Assembly (NCBI RefSeq): GCF_002266465.3
Contig: NZ_CP029427.2
Span: 3,102,501-3,166,500, forward strand
Source of the DNA: Bradyrhizobium symbiodeficiens
GTDB taxonomy: Bacteria; Pseudomonadota; Alphaproteobacteria; Rhizobiales; Xanthobacteraceae
Direction: 5' to 3'
DNA: 64,000 nucleotides
A model generated the notes under the pieces. It was not told the DNA's origin. It saw nothing but the letters and a program-made list of their open reading frames with translations, and searched no databases. Below are positions 17,133 through 26,777 of the stretch, piece after piece. Each line of letters begins with the position of its first letter. The stretch's first letter is position 1. The translations under genes were made by a program, and so were the position numbers.

Positions 17133-18344
17133 TCACCCGTTCGAATATTTCTTCAGCTCGAACCGCGCGATCTGGTTCCGATGAACCTCGTCCGGTCCGT
17201 CCGCAAGCCGCAGCAATCGCGCGGTGGCATAAGCTTGCGTCAGTCCAAAATCGTTCGAGGTGCCGCCGCCGCCATGGGCCTGGATCGCCCAGTCGATGAC
17301 CTGGCAGGCCATGTTGGGCACGGCGACCTTGATCATCGCGATCTCGGCTTTCGCCACCTTGTTGCCTACCGTGTCCATCGCATAGGCCGCGTTCAGCGTC
17401 AGCAGCCGGGCCTGCTCGATCATGATGCGGGATTCCGCGATGCGCTCCTGCGTCACGGTCTGCTCCGAGACCGGCTTGCCGAAGGCGACGCGGCTGCGCA
17501 CCCGGCGGCACATTTTCTCCAGGGTGCGTTCGGCAAGGCCGATCAGCCGCATGCAATGGTGGATGCGTCCGGGCCCGAGGCGGCCCTGCGCGATCTCGAA
17601 GCCGCGGCCTTCGCCGAGCAGCATGTTCTCTTTCGGCACGCGCACATTGGTGAAGATGACCTCCGAGGCGCGGTCGGGCACGCCGTAGAAGCCGAACACG
17701 GGCAGAGGGCGTTTGACTTCGATGCCTGGCGTGTCCATCGGCACCAGGATCATCGATTGCTGCCTGTGACGGTCCGGATTATCAGGATCGGTCTTGCCCA
17801 TGAAGATGCAGATCCTGCAGCGCGGATCGGTCGCGTTCGTCGTGTACCATTTGCGGCCGTTGATGACGTAATGGTCGCCATCGCGCACGATCGAGCTTTC
17901 GATGTTGGTTGCGTCGGAGGAGGCGACTGCCGGCTCCGTCATCGCAAAGCAGGAGCGGATCTCGCCGGCGAGCAACGGCTTCAGCCAGCGCTCCTTGTCC
18001 TTCTCCGAACCATATCGCTCCAGCACCTCCATGTTGCCGGTGTCGGGCGCCGAGCAGTTGAAGCTTTCAGGCGCAAGATGCGAGCGGCCCATCACTTCGC
18101 AGAGCGGGGCGTATTCGAGATTGGTCAAGCCGGCGCCATGGCCGGACTCCGGCAGGAACAGATTCCAGAGGCCTTCCGCACGCGCCAGCGGCTTCAGTTC
18201 TTCAACGACGGGATAGACCTTCCAGGGTCCCAGCTCTTCCGCTTCGCGATAGAAGCGCTCCTCGTTCGGGTAGATGTGCCGGTCCATGAAGCTCTCGAGC
18301 TTACGCTTGAGCTCGACGACTTTTGGCGACATTGGGTAGAGCAT
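17133..18344 (-). CDS. Acyl-CoA dehydrogenase (ACAD10/11-like)
   Basis: A 403-residue FAD-dependent dehydrogenase. Landmarks are the flavin-site [29 protein letters not shown], the middle-domain [21 protein letters not shown] and the C-terminal [20 protein letters not shown], then [19 protein letters not shown]. It introduces a 2,3-double bond in an acyl-CoA, with electrons passed to ETF. The ATG at 18344 follows AAGGAAACCAGAG. An acyl-CoA ligase gene lies 55 bp upstream on the same strand, so the two probably form one degradative transcript. Confidence 0.9.
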   Translation of the reverse strand: MLYPMSPKVVELKRKLESFMDRHIYPNEERFYREAEELGPWKVYPVVEELKPLARAEGLWNLFLPESGHGAGLTNLEYAPLCEVMGRSHLAPESFNCSAPDTGNMEVLERYGSEKDKERWLKPLLAGEIRSCFAMTEPAVASSDATNIESSIVRDGDHYVINGRKWYTTNATDPRCRICIFMGKTDPDNPDRHRQQSMILVPMDTPGIEVKRPLPVFGFYGVPDRASEVIFTNVRVPKENMLLGEGRGFEIAQGRLGPGRIHHCMRLIGLAERTLEKMCRRVRSRVAFGKPVSEQTVTQERIAESRIMIEQARLLTLNAAYAMDTVGNKVAKAEIAMIKVAVPNMACQVIDWAIQAHGGGGTSNDFGLTQAYATARLLRLADGPDEVHRNQIARFELKKYSNG

Positions 18345-18399
18345 CTCTGGTTTCCTTGATCGGTGAACGGTGCAGGCTCCAGCGCGAGCCCGCGACGCC

Positions 18400-20025
18400 T
18401 CATGCGACGCGGTAGTCCCTGAATTTCTCGCGCAGCGTGGATTTGAGCACCTTGCCCGTGCCGGTCATCGGGAATTCGTCGAGGAATTCGACGGCGTCCG
18501 GCATCCACCAGCTCGCGATTTTCGGACGCATATGGTCGAGCAGCGTCTTGCCATCGACGGTTGCGCCCTTCTTGCGGACGACCAGGAGCAGGGGGCGCTC
18601 CTGCCATTTCTCGTGGTTGATCGCGACCACCGCGGCCTGCAGCACGTCGGGATGCGACAATGCGACGTCCTCGAGCTGGATCGAGGAGATCCATTCGCCG
18701 CCGGACTTGATCACGTCCTTGGAGCGGTCGGTGAGCGTAACGTGGCCCTGGCTGTCGATCACGGCCATGTCGCCGGTGATCAGCCAGCCGTCGCGGTCGA
18801 GACCTTCCTCGAGCTTCATGTAGCCGGAGGCGACCCAGGGGCCGCGGGCGCGGAGATGACCGACGGACTTGCCATCGCGCGGCAGCTCGTTTCCGGCGTC
18901 ATCGACGATACGCAAAGCCGTACCGAAACAGGCGCGGCCGGACACCTGACGTCGGTCGAATTTCTCCTTCTCGCTGAGGTGCTCCGAGCCGGGCCGCAGG
19001 CCCGGCATCGAGCAGCCCAGCGCCTCGGTCATGCCCCAGGCCTGGATGTAGTCGATGTCGTAGTCGCGCTTGAGCTTCTCGACCATGGCGCGCGGCGGCG
19101 CCGAGCCCGACGACAGCGTCGCGCGCAGCGTGGAGAATTTGTTGCCGGTCCGGCCCAGCCAGTCGAGCAGGATCAGCCAGAAGCTCGGCACGCCCGCCGA
19201 CAGCGTCACCTTCTCGCCTTCGAGCAATTCATAGAGCTTGTCGGGCTCGTAATTGCGGCCGGGCAGCACCAGCTTCGAGCCGGTATAGGGCGCGGTGAAC
19301 GGCATGTTCCAGCCATTGCCGTGGAACAGCGGCGCCATCGGCATCATCACCTCGCGGACGCCTTCGACATGGCCCGGCAGGAAGTCGAAGCTGCTGCAGG
19401 TCATGGTCTGCAGGATCGCGGCGCGGTGCGAATAGATCACGCCCTTCGGATTGCCCGTGGTCCCCGAGGTGTAGCAGATGGTGGAGGCGGACTTCTCGTC
19501 GAACTCCGGCCAGACGAAGCCGGCGTCGCTCTCCTTCTCCAGCAGTTCCTCGTAGCAATGCACGTTGGCAAGCTTCGTCTCCGGCATGCGCTCGCGCGAG
19601 GACATCACGACGTAAGCCTCGATCGTCTTCAACTGCGGCGCGATCGCCTCGACGATCGGCAGCGTGGCGCGGTCGATGAACAGCAGGCGGTCTTCGGCAT
19701 GGTTGATGATGTAGACGAGCTGTTCGGGAAACAGCCGCGGGTTGACGGTGTGCAGCACATACCCCATGCCCGGCGCGGCGTAGAACATCTCGAAGTGACG
19801 GTGCGTGTTCCAGGCCAGCGTGCCGACGCGGTCGCCTGGATTCATGCCGAGCCCTTTCAGCGCCAGCGCCATGCGCTTGATGCGCGGATGGGCGGCCGCA
19901 TAGGTGGTGCGATGAATGTCGCCCTCGATCTCGCGCGCGATGATCTCGGCTTCGCCGTGATAGTCCGCGGCATACTGGATCAAGCCGCTGATCAGGAGCG
20001 GCATGTCCATCATCAATCCCTGCAT
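18400..20025 (-). CDS. Long/medium-chain acyl-CoA ligase (AMP-binding)
   Basis: A 541-residue adenylate-forming ligase. The P-loop motif [12 protein letters not shown] (about residue 180), [23 protein letters not shown] and the C-terminal catalytic-Lys region [15 protein letters not shown] are all present. The hydrophobic acid it activates is unknown; the sequence resembles long-chain/FadD3-like ligases. The start at 20025 ([20 protein letters not shown]) follows GGAGGGACC and matches family N-termini. It is the first gene of a unit with the acyl-CoA dehydrogenase and is divergent from the BVMO gene, suggesting that the oxygenase product is converted to an acid and degraded as a CoA ester. 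Confidence 0.92.
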   Translation of the reverse strand: MQGLMMDMPLLISGLIQYAADYHGEAEIIAREIEGDIHRTTYAAAHPRIKRMALALKGLGMNPGDRVGTLAWNTHRHFEMFYAAPGMGYVLHTVNPRLFPEQLVYIINHAEDRLLFIDRATLPIVEAIAPQLKTIEAYVVMSSRERMPETKLANVHCYEELLEKESDAGFVWPEFDEKSASTICYTSGTTGNPKGVIYSHRAAILQTMTCSSFDFLPGHVEGVREVMMPMAPLFHGNGWNMPFTAPYTGSKLVLPGRNYEPDKLYELLEGEKVTLSAGVPSFWLILLDWLGRTGNKFSTLRATLSSGSAPPRAMVEKLKRDYDIDYIQAWGMTEALGCSMPGLRPGSEHLSEKEKFDRRQVSGRACFGTALRIVDDAGNELPRDGKSVGHLRARGPWVASGYMKLEEGLDRDGWLITGDMAVIDSQGHVTLTDRSKDVIKSGGEWISSIQLEDVALSHPDVLQAAVVAINHEKWQERPLLLVVRKKGATVDGKTLLDHMRPKIASWWMPDAVEFLDEFPMTGTGKVLKSTLREKFRDYRVA

Positions 20026-20119
20026 GGTCCCTCCACAGCCACGTCGTTGCGTGGCGTATACTTGTGATTTGCGCGGAAGGTTAGCGGAACAGCACGCGGC
20101 GTTCACGCAAAAAACATTG

Positions 20120-20137
20120 GACGCGATTGCACGCGTC
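20120..20137. promoter_or_regulatory. Inverted repeat in the ligase/BVMO divergent promoter
   Basis: GACGCG (20120-20125), spacer ATTGCA, CGCGTC (20132-20137): a perfect 6+6 repeat about 95 bp before the acyl-CoA ligase start and 63 bp before the monooxygenase start. It is a candidate shared operator. The GC-rich arms make a chance match more likely than for AT-rich sites. Confidence 0.3.
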
Positions 20138-20199
20138 ACTTTTTCGAGGCTAACTGATCCGAGCTGCCGGCGAAGCAGCGTTCTCCGTGGAGGAAATGA

Positions 20200-22053
20200 A
20201 TGTCAGCGGAAAGACACAAGACCGGTGCAGCCGGCGAATCTACGGTCGACATTGACGCACTCCGCGCGCGCTATCGCGACGAGCGCGACCGCCGCCTGCG
20301 TGCCGAAGGCAAGGCGCAGTATGTCGAAGTAGCAGGCGATTTCGGCCGCTACCTCGAGGATCCCTGGGCCGATCCCGGATTTACGCGCGCACCTGTCAGT
20401 GAAGAAACTGAAGTGCTCGTCGTCGGTGGCGGCTTTGGTGGGCTGCTCTGTGGCGCGCGCTTGCGCGAGGCCGGCATCGACGATTTCCGCATCGTGGAAA
20501 AGGCTGCGGATTTCGGCGGCACCTGGTACTGGAATCGTTATCCCGGCGCGGCCTGCGATACCGAGAGCTACATCTATCTGCCGCTGCTGGAAGAGACCGG
20601 CTACATGCCGGTGCGCAAATACGCGCGGGCGCCGGAGATCTACGAGCACTCCCGCCGTATCGGCCGACACTTCGGCCTCTACGATCGCGCGCTGTTTCAG
20701 ACCATCATCTCGCGGATGGCGTGGCAGGAGCAGGAGGCGCGCTGGCTGGTCGAGACCAGCAGGGGCGATCACATCCGCGCACGCTTCGTCATTCTCGCCG
20801 GAGGTCCGCTCAGCCGGCCGAAGCTGCCGGGCATTCCCGGCATGGAGACCTTCAGGGGTCACAGCTTTCATACCAGCCGTTGGGATTACGGCTACACCGG
20901 CGGCAATGCGGATGGTGGTCTGAGCGGACTTGCCGACAAGCGCGTCGGCATCATCGGCACGGGCGCCACCGCCGTGCAATGCGTGCCGCATCTCGGCCGA
21001 TCGGCAAAGGAGCTCTACGTCTTCCAGCGCACGCCGTCCGCGATCGGCGTGCGCGACGACCGGTCGACGGATCAGGACTGGGCGCAGAGCCTCAAGCCCG
21101 GCTGGCAGCGCGAGCGCATGGACAATTTCACCGCGGTGATATCAGGCGAGCCGTTCGAACGGGACCTGGTGCAGGACGGCTGGACCGGCCTGCTCGGCGA
21201 GATCCTGCTGGCGCCGCGTCGTCAGCCGCAGCCGGTGACCTCCATGGAAGAGGCGTTGAAGGTCATCGAGCAGGCCGACTACCGCAAGATGGAGGAGATC
21301 CGCGCCCGCGTCGATGTGGTGGTCAAGGACAAGGCGACCGCGGACGCGCTCAAGCCCTGGTACAAGGCGTTCTGCAAGCGGCCATGCTTCCACGACGAAT
21401 ATCTGGACACTTTCAATCGCCCGAACGTTCATCTGGTCGACACCCAAGGACAGGGTGTCGAGCGCATCACCGAGAACGCGGTCGTGGCCGGCGGCAAGGC
21501 CTACGAGCTCGATTGCCTGATCTATGCCAGCGGTTTCGAAGTCGGCACCGACTACGCCCGCCGCATGGGCTTCGAGGTCTACGGCCGCGACGGCATGAGC
21601 CTGTCCGAGCGCTGGCAGGGCGGCGTCAAGACGATGCACGGCTTCTACAGCCGCGGCTTCCCGAACTGCTTCCTGATCGTCACGGTGCAGGCCGGCCAGA
21701 GCGCCAACTTCCCGCACATCATCGACGAGCAGTCGCAGCACATCGCCTATGTGATCGCCGAAGTGCGCAAGCGCAAAGCCCGAACGCTGGAGCCGACGCT
21801 CGCTGCCGAGAGCGCCTGGGTCGACGAGGTCGTCAAGGCTGCGATCGGCCGGCAGACCTATCTCGCCGAATGCACGCCCGGCTACTACAACAACGAAGGC
21901 GTGTTCGATCCAATCGCGGCAAGAAACAGCCAATATTGGCGCGGCCCGATGGCGTTCCTGCGGCTGCTCGGCAAATGGCGCAAGGAAGGCAATCTGGAAG
22001 GGCTCGAATTGTCCTATGATCAAGCCATGGAGTCGGCGCCTTCCTCCGGTTAG
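20200..22053 (+). CDS. Baeyer-Villiger-type flavin monooxygenase
   Basis: A 617-residue class B flavoprotein monooxygenase. The FAD Rossmann motif is VVGGGFGG at 75-82 with [16 protein letters not shown] after it (105-120); the Baeyer-Villiger fingerprint FxGxxxHxxxWD is met by F218, G220, H224, W228 and D229; the NADPH motif [12 protein letters not shown] is near 250. It uses NADPH and O2 to turn ketones into esters or lactones, as in cyclohexanone, steroid or aryl-ketone monooxygenases. GTGGAGGAAATGA precedes the ATG. Its divergent neighbours (acyl-CoA ligase, acyl-CoA dehydrogenase) suggest breakdown of a ketone through an acid. Confidence 0.92.
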   Translation: MSAERHKTGAAGESTVDIDALRARYRDERDRRLRAEGKAQYVEVAGDFGRYLEDPWADPGFTRAPVSEETEVLVVGGGFGGLLCGARLREAGIDDFRIVEKAADFGGTWYWNRYPGAACDTESYIYLPLLEETGYMPVRKYARAPEIYEHSRRIGRHFGLYDRALFQTIISRMAWQEQEARWLVETSRGDHIRARFVILAGGPLSRPKLPGIPGMETFRGHSFHTSRWDYGYTGGNADGGLSGLADKRVGIIGTGATAVQCVPHLGRSAKELYVFQRTPSAIGVRDDRSTDQDWAQSLKPGWQRERMDNFTAVISGEPFERDLVQDGWTGLLGEILLAPRRQPQPVTSMEEALKVIEQADYRKMEEIRARVDVVVKDKATADALKPWYKAFCKRPCFHDEYLDTFNRPNVHLVDTQGQGVERITENAVVAGGKAYELDCLIYASGFEVGTDYARRMGFEVYGRDGMSLSERWQGGVKTMHGFYSRGFPNCFLIVTVQAGQSANFPHIIDEQSQHIAYVIAEVRKRKARTLEPTLAAESAWVDEVVKAAIGRQTYLAECTPGYYNNEGVFDPIAARNSQYWRGPMAFLRLLGKWRKEGNLEGLELSYDQAMESAPSSG

Positions 22054-22085
22054 GATCGCCGATCGGTACAGGACGGGAGAGTGGG

Positions 22086-22901
22086 ATGATCAGGGGCAGG
22101 GCTGTTGCGGGAGCGGTTGTTGGCGCGATGGCGCTGCTCGGGTGCCTGGCGTCGGCCGTCGAGGCCGCGCAATGCGGCAGCTCGCCGGCGGGGTTCGAGG
22201 CCTGGAAGCGCGAGTTCAGCGCGGAGGCGCAGGGCAAGGGCATCGGCCAGACCGCGCTTTCGGCGCTGATGCAGACCAACTACGCAAGCGCCACCATCGC
22301 GGCCGACCGCGGCCAGCGCAGCTTCCAACTGACGCTCGACCAGTTCCTCGCCAAGCGCGGCGCCACCACCATCGTCGCCAAGGGGCGCCAGCTCAAGCAG
22401 TCGCAGGCGGCCTTGTTCGCCTCCATCCAGCAGCGCTACGGCGTCCCGCCCGGGCCGCTGCTTGCGATCTGGGGCATGGAGACCGGTTTCGGCAGCCAGC
22501 GCGGCAATCAGAACATGCTGTCGTCGATCGCAACTCTTGCCTATGACTGCCGCCGCCCCGAATTCTTCACCGACCAGCTCTACGCCGCCCTGAAGCTGGT
22601 CGACCGCGGCACGCTGTCGGGGGCGACCCGCGGCTCGATGCACGGCGAGGTCGGCCAGACCCAGTTCATGCCCAAGAGCATCCTGGCCTATGGCACCGGC
22701 AATCTCGAAGTTGCCGCCAATGCCCTGAACTCGACGGCGAATTTCCTCAAAGCCCATGGCTGGCGCGCGGGAGCCGGATACCAGCCGGGCGAGCCGAATT
22801 TCGCCGCCATCGAGGCCTGGAATGCCGCGGGCGTCTATCAGAAGGCGATCGCGCTGATGGGCCGGCAGATCGACGAGGGCGGCGCGGCGGCGTCGCGCTG
22901 A
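22086..22901 (+). CDS. Lytic murein transglycosylase (MltB-like)
   Basis: A 271-residue exported peptidoglycan-cleaving enzyme. The catalytic Glu is E132 in LLAIWGMETGFGSQRG; GEVGQTQFMPKSILAYG and GSMHG are the other family blocks of the SLT_2/MltB group. The N-terminus is a signal sequence with LLGC at 17-20, which may serve as a lipobox, or cleavage may occur at EAA|QC. It lacks a C-terminal peptidoglycan-binding domain. It starts 32 bp after the BVMO stop but seems functionally unrelated. Confidence 0.88.
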   Translation: MIRGRAVAGAVVGAMALLGCLASAVEAAQCGSSPAGFEAWKREFSAEAQGKGIGQTALSALMQTNYASATIAADRGQRSFQLTLDQFLAKRGATTIVAKGRQLKQSQAALFASIQQRYGVPPGPLLAIWGMETGFGSQRGNQNMLSSIATLAYDCRRPEFFTDQLYAALKLVDRGTLSGATRGSMHGEVGQTQFMPKSILAYGTGNLEVAANALNSTANFLKAHGWRAGAGYQPGEPNFAAIEAWNAAGVYQKAIALMGRQIDEGGAAASR

Positions 22902-23043
22902 CGAATACCCCGTCCACTCCGTTCGAAAACGCTCCTGCTCAGCAAGGCGTGATGCGCCGGCACGAGAAAGTTGTTGCCATCAGGAACCGACGGCACGAGG
23001 TTTGCTTTGATCAGATTCAGGGCTGGGCATGAGGAGACTCAAC

Positions 23044-23265
23044 ATGGCAACCCAGATCGTGATGGACCAGACTGGCGATACGCGCCACGAGTTTGATCCT
23101 GGCAATGCCGAAGCGCTGGCGCGAGCCGAGCGGCGCTTTCGGGAGTTGACCGGAGCCGGCTTCACCGCCGCCCTCCGCAACGGACCCGGCGAAGTCACTC
23201 GCGTCAAATCGTTCGACCCGACCGCGCAGGAAACGCTGTTCTATCCCCGCCTGGTCGGCGGTTGA
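23044..23265 (+). CDS. Small protein with C-terminal Gly-Gly, unknown
   Basis: 73 residues, no recognised family from sequence alone. ATG 23044 is chosen because GAGGAGACTCAAC stands just before it. The order of elements reads as strand (TQIVMDQ), strand (TRHEFD), helix (NAEALARAERRFRELTG), strand (FTAALRN), strand (EVTRVKSF), then DPTAQETLFYPRLVGG at the extreme end. Length, beta-beta-alpha-beta-beta order and a terminal Gly-Gly recall ubiquitin-like modifiers, but no E1, E2 or JAB gene is nearby, so this is only a hint. The next gene starts 14 bp downstream and is probably co-transcribed. Confidence 0.65.
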   Translation: MATQIVMDQTGDTRHEFDPGNAEALARAERRFRELTGAGFTAALRNGPGEVTRVKSFDPTAQETLFYPRLVGG

Positions 23266-23279
23266 TCTGAGCTGCTCAG

Positions 23280-23699
23280 ATGACGGCGGTTTGGCTCCGC
23301 GCGCCCGCGCGTGCGCGTTTGCATGCGCTGCGTGAACTCTATCGGCGCTTCTTCGGCGAGAACACGCCGGATGCGCGTGGCCGCCGGCTGCTCTTCGAAT
23401 GGCTTTCGCCCGCACAACGCGCACAATTTGAAGAGCATAGGCATTTCGACGTCATCGGCAGCGACACCGGCAAGACCTACCGAATTCACTACGGCACGGC
23501 CGCCAACGTCCACGAAATCGACGGCGAAGGCCGGGCGACGATGGGATGGTGCTTCGTCCCGTCAGGCTTCCTGGTGCCGGGCGACATCATGCTGGCCCAG
23601 AAGATCGCGCTCGAAACGGACGAGAAAGGCGCGCTCGCGCTCGCAAACCGTTTTCCGCCGGCGGCGCATTCGGAGCAATTTTACCGACGGCCTTTCTAA
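23280..23699 (+). CDS. Conserved-looking hypothetical protein
   Basis: 139 residues, not assignable. It has a basic helical start (RLHALRELYRRFFGE), then LLFEWLSPAQRAQFEEHRHFD, a beta-rich part (VIGSDTGKTYRIHYG, NVHEID) and GWCFVPSGFLVPGDIMLAQKIALE near the end. There is only one Cys (in GWCFVP) and no signal peptide. It follows the 73-residue Gly-Gly protein by 14 bp, so the two likely act together. I recall similar sequences in rhizobia as unnamed proteins, which I cannot verify here. Confidence 0.7.
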   Translation: MTAVWLRAPARARLHALRELYRRFFGENTPDARGRRLLFEWLSPAQRAQFEEHRHFDVIGSDTGKTYRIHYGTAANVHEIDGEGRATMGWCFVPSGFLVPGDIMLAQKIALETDEKGALALANRFPPAAHSEQFYRRPF

Positions 23700-23725
23700 C
23701 GGCTGAACGGTGAAGCGCGCGGTGG

Positions 23726-23818
23726 TCAGTAATGAGTGGTGCGGTAGGCATCCAGCGCATGGGCTGCGAAGACACCGATGCTGCAAAGGGCGAGCACGCC
23801 CGAGATGAGCTCGATCAT
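23726..23818 (-). CDS. 30-residue membrane micro-protein
   Basis: ATG 23818 to TGA 23726 encodes a 30-residue peptide beginning MIELISGVLALCSIGVFAAH. A hydrophobic stretch of about 17 residues makes a single membrane helix, followed by the polar tail ALDAYRTTHY. GGGAGGACGAGCT directly before the ATG is a strong ribosome site. The start overlaps the stop of a 27-residue ORF upstream (ATGA), which argues for real, coupled translation. The function is unknown; single-helix peptides often modulate membrane complexes or act as toxins. Confidence 0.55.
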   Translation of the reverse strand: MIELISGVLALCSIGVFAAHALDAYRTTHY

Positions 23819-23898
23819 AGCTCGTCCTCCCGCAGCGAATGGGCAACGAGGTTGCGGCAGCAGGAATAGTCGTAGATCAGGTCGAGGAGGAATTGCAT
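23815..23898 (-). CDS. 27-residue micro-ORF coupled to a membrane micro-protein
   Basis: ATG 23898 to TGA 23815 encodes a 27-residue peptide starting MQFLLDLIYDYSCCRNLVAH and ending in SLREDEL. It carries a Cys-Cys pair and an acidic tail. Its last codons contain the ribosome site of the next ORF, and the two overlap as ATGA. The upstream ribosome site (GGGACGGCCACC) is weak. It could be a leader peptide that gates translation of the 30-residue membrane peptide, or a functional partner of it. Confidence 0.42.
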   Translation of the reverse strand: MQFLLDLIYDYSCCRNLVAHSLREDEL

Positions 23899-24096
23899 GG
23901 TGGCCGTCCCTGTATTTATTTTGACAACTACTTAGACTGCCGTCTGTTTCAGGCGTGTTTCGTCGCACCGGGAAAGCGGTTTCGCGTGGAACCCTGGGCT
24001 GGTTTGTGCGCTGCGGAGAAGCTACATCCCATTCTTGGTTAATGACTTCAGCCACGTCTTTCGGCGGGGCGATCATTCGCGTTGCGAGGCAAAATC

Positions 24097-24543
24097 ATGG
24101 CGCAGGTGGAATGGTTCGACGATCTCAGCATTGGGATGCGGTTCAAATCGCCCGAGGTGACGGTGACCGACGCCGACATCAAGCGCTTCGCAGCCGAGTT
24201 CGATCCGCAGCCGATGCATCTCGACCACGAGGCGGCCAAGGCGACCCTGTTCAGGGGCCTTGCGGCATCGGGATGGCACACCGCCGCGATTGCCATGAAC
24301 CTCGCGATCCAGACCCGCCCGTTCGGCCCGCATCCGCTGATCGGCGCCGGCGTCGACGGCCTGCGCTGGACGATGCCGGTGCGGCCCAATGACCGCCTGC
24401 ATCTGGTCGGCGAGGTCATGAGCCTGACGCCCTCGAGGTCGAAGCCGCAGGGTATCGCGCTGGTGAAATGGACCATGTTCAACCAGAGCGGCGAGGAGGT
24501 TTACACCTTCACGCCCATCGCGATCGTGCCGCGGCGGGAATAG
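24097..24543 (+). CDS. MaoC-like dehydratase (hot-dog fold)
   Basis: A 148-residue MaoC/R-specific enoyl-CoA hydratase-like protein. The hydratase motif AAEFDPQPMHLDHEAAKATLF carries the Asp/His pair at about residues 32-37, followed by GLAASGWHTAAIAMNL and a beta-rich C-terminus. The start at MAQVEWFDDLSIG follows GCGAGGC; an in-frame ATG at 24082 is less likely. It acts on short acyl-CoA esters. No partner gene is adjacent. Confidence 0.88.
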   Translation: MAQVEWFDDLSIGMRFKSPEVTVTDADIKRFAAEFDPQPMHLDHEAAKATLFRGLAASGWHTAAIAMNLAIQTRPFGPHPLIGAGVDGLRWTMPVRPNDRLHLVGEVMSLTPSRSKPQGIALVKWTMFNQSGEEVYTFTPIAIVPRRE

Positions 24544-24637
24544 GCACAGGCACCGGTCTTCGGGCAAGGCTGCCCAAGGCCTTGCGGCCCTCCCGCGGAG
24601 GTGGTCATCTCAGCCCGGGAACGCGCTGGAGGCTGAC

Positions 24638-25135
24638 ATGAAACGATACCTTCTCGCCGCTTTGCTGACCGCGTGCGCCCTGGGCGCCGGGCCGGCACTT
24701 GCGCAGCAATCCAAGGTTGGCGACTGGACCATCGAAAAGCGCACGCAGGACACGCATTGCAATGCGAGTCGTGGCTACAAGGACAAGGATGACGAGAACC
24801 GCGACTACGTGATCGTGATCACCTATTCCGACAAGGCGATCGTGATCGTGATGATCTACGACGGCTGGGAGTGGGACAAGGTCGGCGAGATCCTCCGGGC
24901 CGATGTCGGCACCGACGACGCCGACATCATGAAGAAGGCGAAGTGGGAGGTCATGGACAAGACCACCGTGCGCGGCATTTTCGAGTACGACCAGTCGATG
25001 ATGGACCGCCTCTCGAAGGCCAGGCGCCTGACGCTCGATTTCGAGGACGATGACGACGACAGCATCGAGATGCAGACCCCGCGCGCCGGCGAAGCGCTGG
25101 CGGCGTTGAAGTTCTGCGAGGAGAACCGGAAATAA
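24638..25135 (+). CDS. Secreted hypothetical protein
   Basis: 165 residues with a clear signal peptide (MKRYLLAALLTACALGAGPALA, then QQ). The mature part begins KVGDWTIEKRTQDTHCNASRG, which resembles the opening of secreted alphaproteobacterial IalB-like proteins (a VGDW start and a paired Cys), and continues with beta strands (YVIVITYSDKAIVIVMIYDGW) and an acidic run (DFEDDDDDS). Two Cys in the mature chain could pair. It is monocistronic and of unknown function. Confidence 0.72.
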   Translation: MKRYLLAALLTACALGAGPALAQQSKVGDWTIEKRTQDTHCNASRGYKDKDDENRDYVIVITYSDKAIVIVMIYDGWEWDKVGEILRADVGTDDADIMKKAKWEVMDKTTVRGIFEYDQSMMDRLSKARRLTLDFEDDDDDSIEMQTPRAGEALAALKFCEENRK

Positions 25136-25398
25136 ATCGCCGCCGCCGGCGGACCCGCGCGTGACTCATCGCACGGAGTCCGCGCGCTGTTCGCATTTAT
25201 CCTAGTCTTTGGCGAAACCGTCCAAGCCGCACCCTGCGGTTGACGTTACGCAAGGACGATGTTCGAGATTCCAGCATCCGGCGGCAACGTTTTTTCATCG
25301 TCGAAGGCCGCAATAGACCGGCGCGTCTTCTCCGTCAGCTCCCGGATCGCGAGCACCCCGTCTCGGACGGGTCGCCGGCAAACGGCGTCGTCCGTCCG

Positions 25399-26550
25399 AT
25401 GACGATCCATCAGGCAAATCGGTTCTCGTCTCTCATCGGCGAGATCTACGACGCGGCGATTGACCCCGCGTTGCGCAGCGGCGCGCTGGAACAGATTTCG
25501 CAGTTCGTCGGTGGTTGTGCCGCGATGATCCTGTCCAGGGATTCAGCGCGGCTTTCGATCGAGATTCACCAGCATTTTGGAACCGACGCCCGCTTCCGTC
25601 AGCTTTATCGCGACCGGTATGTGGAGCTCGATCCTTTGCTCGACCGACATCTCACCCTCGCGCCCGAACGGACGATCGGCGTGACCGACATCATGTCCCA
25701 TGCCGATTTCATCGAGACGAGCTTCCATCGCGAGTGGGTGGAGCCGCAGGGGGCGATAGACATTGCGACGGTCGGGCTCGAGAAGACGGCCGTCCGCACC
25801 ACGATCCTGCAGGTGCTGCGTCATCGCTCCCGCGGAACCGTCGACGAGGCGATGCGCGAACGCATGCGGCTGCTCGCTCCCCACATCCAGCGGTCGCAGC
25901 TCATGGGCCGGCGGATCAGGGCACGCTCCCATACAGTCGACGACTTGGCCGACGTCCTCGACGGATTGAACATGGCGATTTGCCTGCTCGACGCCGACGG
26001 CCGGGTCGTCCATGCCAACGCGGCATGCCGTCAGTTGTTCGCCGACGCGAACTTGTTTGCGATGGTCGGCGACCGGATCGTGGCCCGCAACACCCAGGTC
26101 GACAAAATATTCCGCGGCCTGTGCGAATTCGATCACGGTACACATTCCGCTGCTCGTCGTCAGATCGAACTTGCGACGTCGGCCGATGGGCAACATCATC
26201 TGCTCCATGCCTTTCCGCTGAAGCGGGATCGCAGCCTGCCGCGGGACATCGCAGCCACGGTGCTCTTCGTTCAAAGAGCTTCGATGCTGCCGTTGCTCGC
26301 GGCCGATGCGATTGCAGCAGCCTTCAGACTGACGCCGTCCGAATTGCGCGTGCTCATGGCAATCGTCGAGATCGGCGGTGTTCCCGACATCGCCGCAAAA
26401 CTCGGCATCGCCGAGACGACGGTGAAGACGCATCTCGGCCGCCTGTTCGAGAAGACGGGCGCCGGCAGGCAGGCCGATCTCGTGAAGGTCGCCGCCGGCT
26501 TTGCCGTGCCGTTCGCCCGGCGAACGAACGGCGATGACGGCGCCGCGTGA
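25399..26550 (+). CDS. LuxR-type HTH regulator, paralogue 1
   Basis: 383 residues. The C-terminal helix-turn-helix is complete (FRLTPSELRVLMAIVEIGG, IAAKLGIAETTVKTHLGRLFEKTG). The N-terminal half (SSLIGEIYDAAIDPALRSGAL, then QLYRDRYVELDPL and FHREWVEPQG) is shared with the two tandem regulators at 30997 and 32224 but more diverged. A PAS-like segment lies in the middle (MAICLLDADGRVVHANAACR). The start at 25399 (MTIHQANRF) is set by homology to the paralogues; the frame opens upstream and no strong ribosome site is visible. The ligand is unknown. Confidence 0.85.
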   Translation: MTIHQANRFSSLIGEIYDAAIDPALRSGALEQISQFVGGCAAMILSRDSARLSIEIHQHFGTDARFRQLYRDRYVELDPLLDRHLTLAPERTIGVTDIMSHADFIETSFHREWVEPQGAIDIATVGLEKTAVRTTILQVLRHRSRGTVDEAMRERMRLLAPHIQRSQLMGRRIRARSHTVDDLADVLDGLNMAICLLDADGRVVHANAACRQLFADANLFAMVGDRIVARNTQVDKIFRGLCEFDHGTHSAARRQIELATSADGQHHLLHAFPLKRDRSLPRDIAATVLFVQRASMLPLLAADAIAAAFRLTPSELRVLMAIVEIGGVPDIAAKLGIAETTVKTHLGRLFEKTGAGRQADLVKVAAGFAVPFARRTNGDDGAA

Positions 26551-26777
26551 TTCATATCCCATGCCTCGATGTCAGGTGCCGCGCTTTCATTCCATCGTGG
26601 TGGGCCGGGCCCGCTGGTCCTCCGAACGCAGGACGCGAGTCATTCGAGACTTTCGTATATCGCGCTTCTGAAAAGAAGAGCAGCGCCCGCCGCACGAACA
26701 TGCCGCGATGGCATCGAACGCGCGTGCGAGGAAACGACAGCGTATGGCCGGCCTGCTCGTCGGTTGGAGACATTGCA

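Noticed and set aside
18370..20067. A 565-codon open frame opposite the acyl-CoA ligase
   Set aside because: The ligase on the other strand has all family motifs; this frame shows none.
23029..23043. Earlier ATG at 23029 as start of the 73-residue protein
   Set aside because: The GAGGAG ribosome site lies between this ATG and the one at 23044, so the later start fits better.
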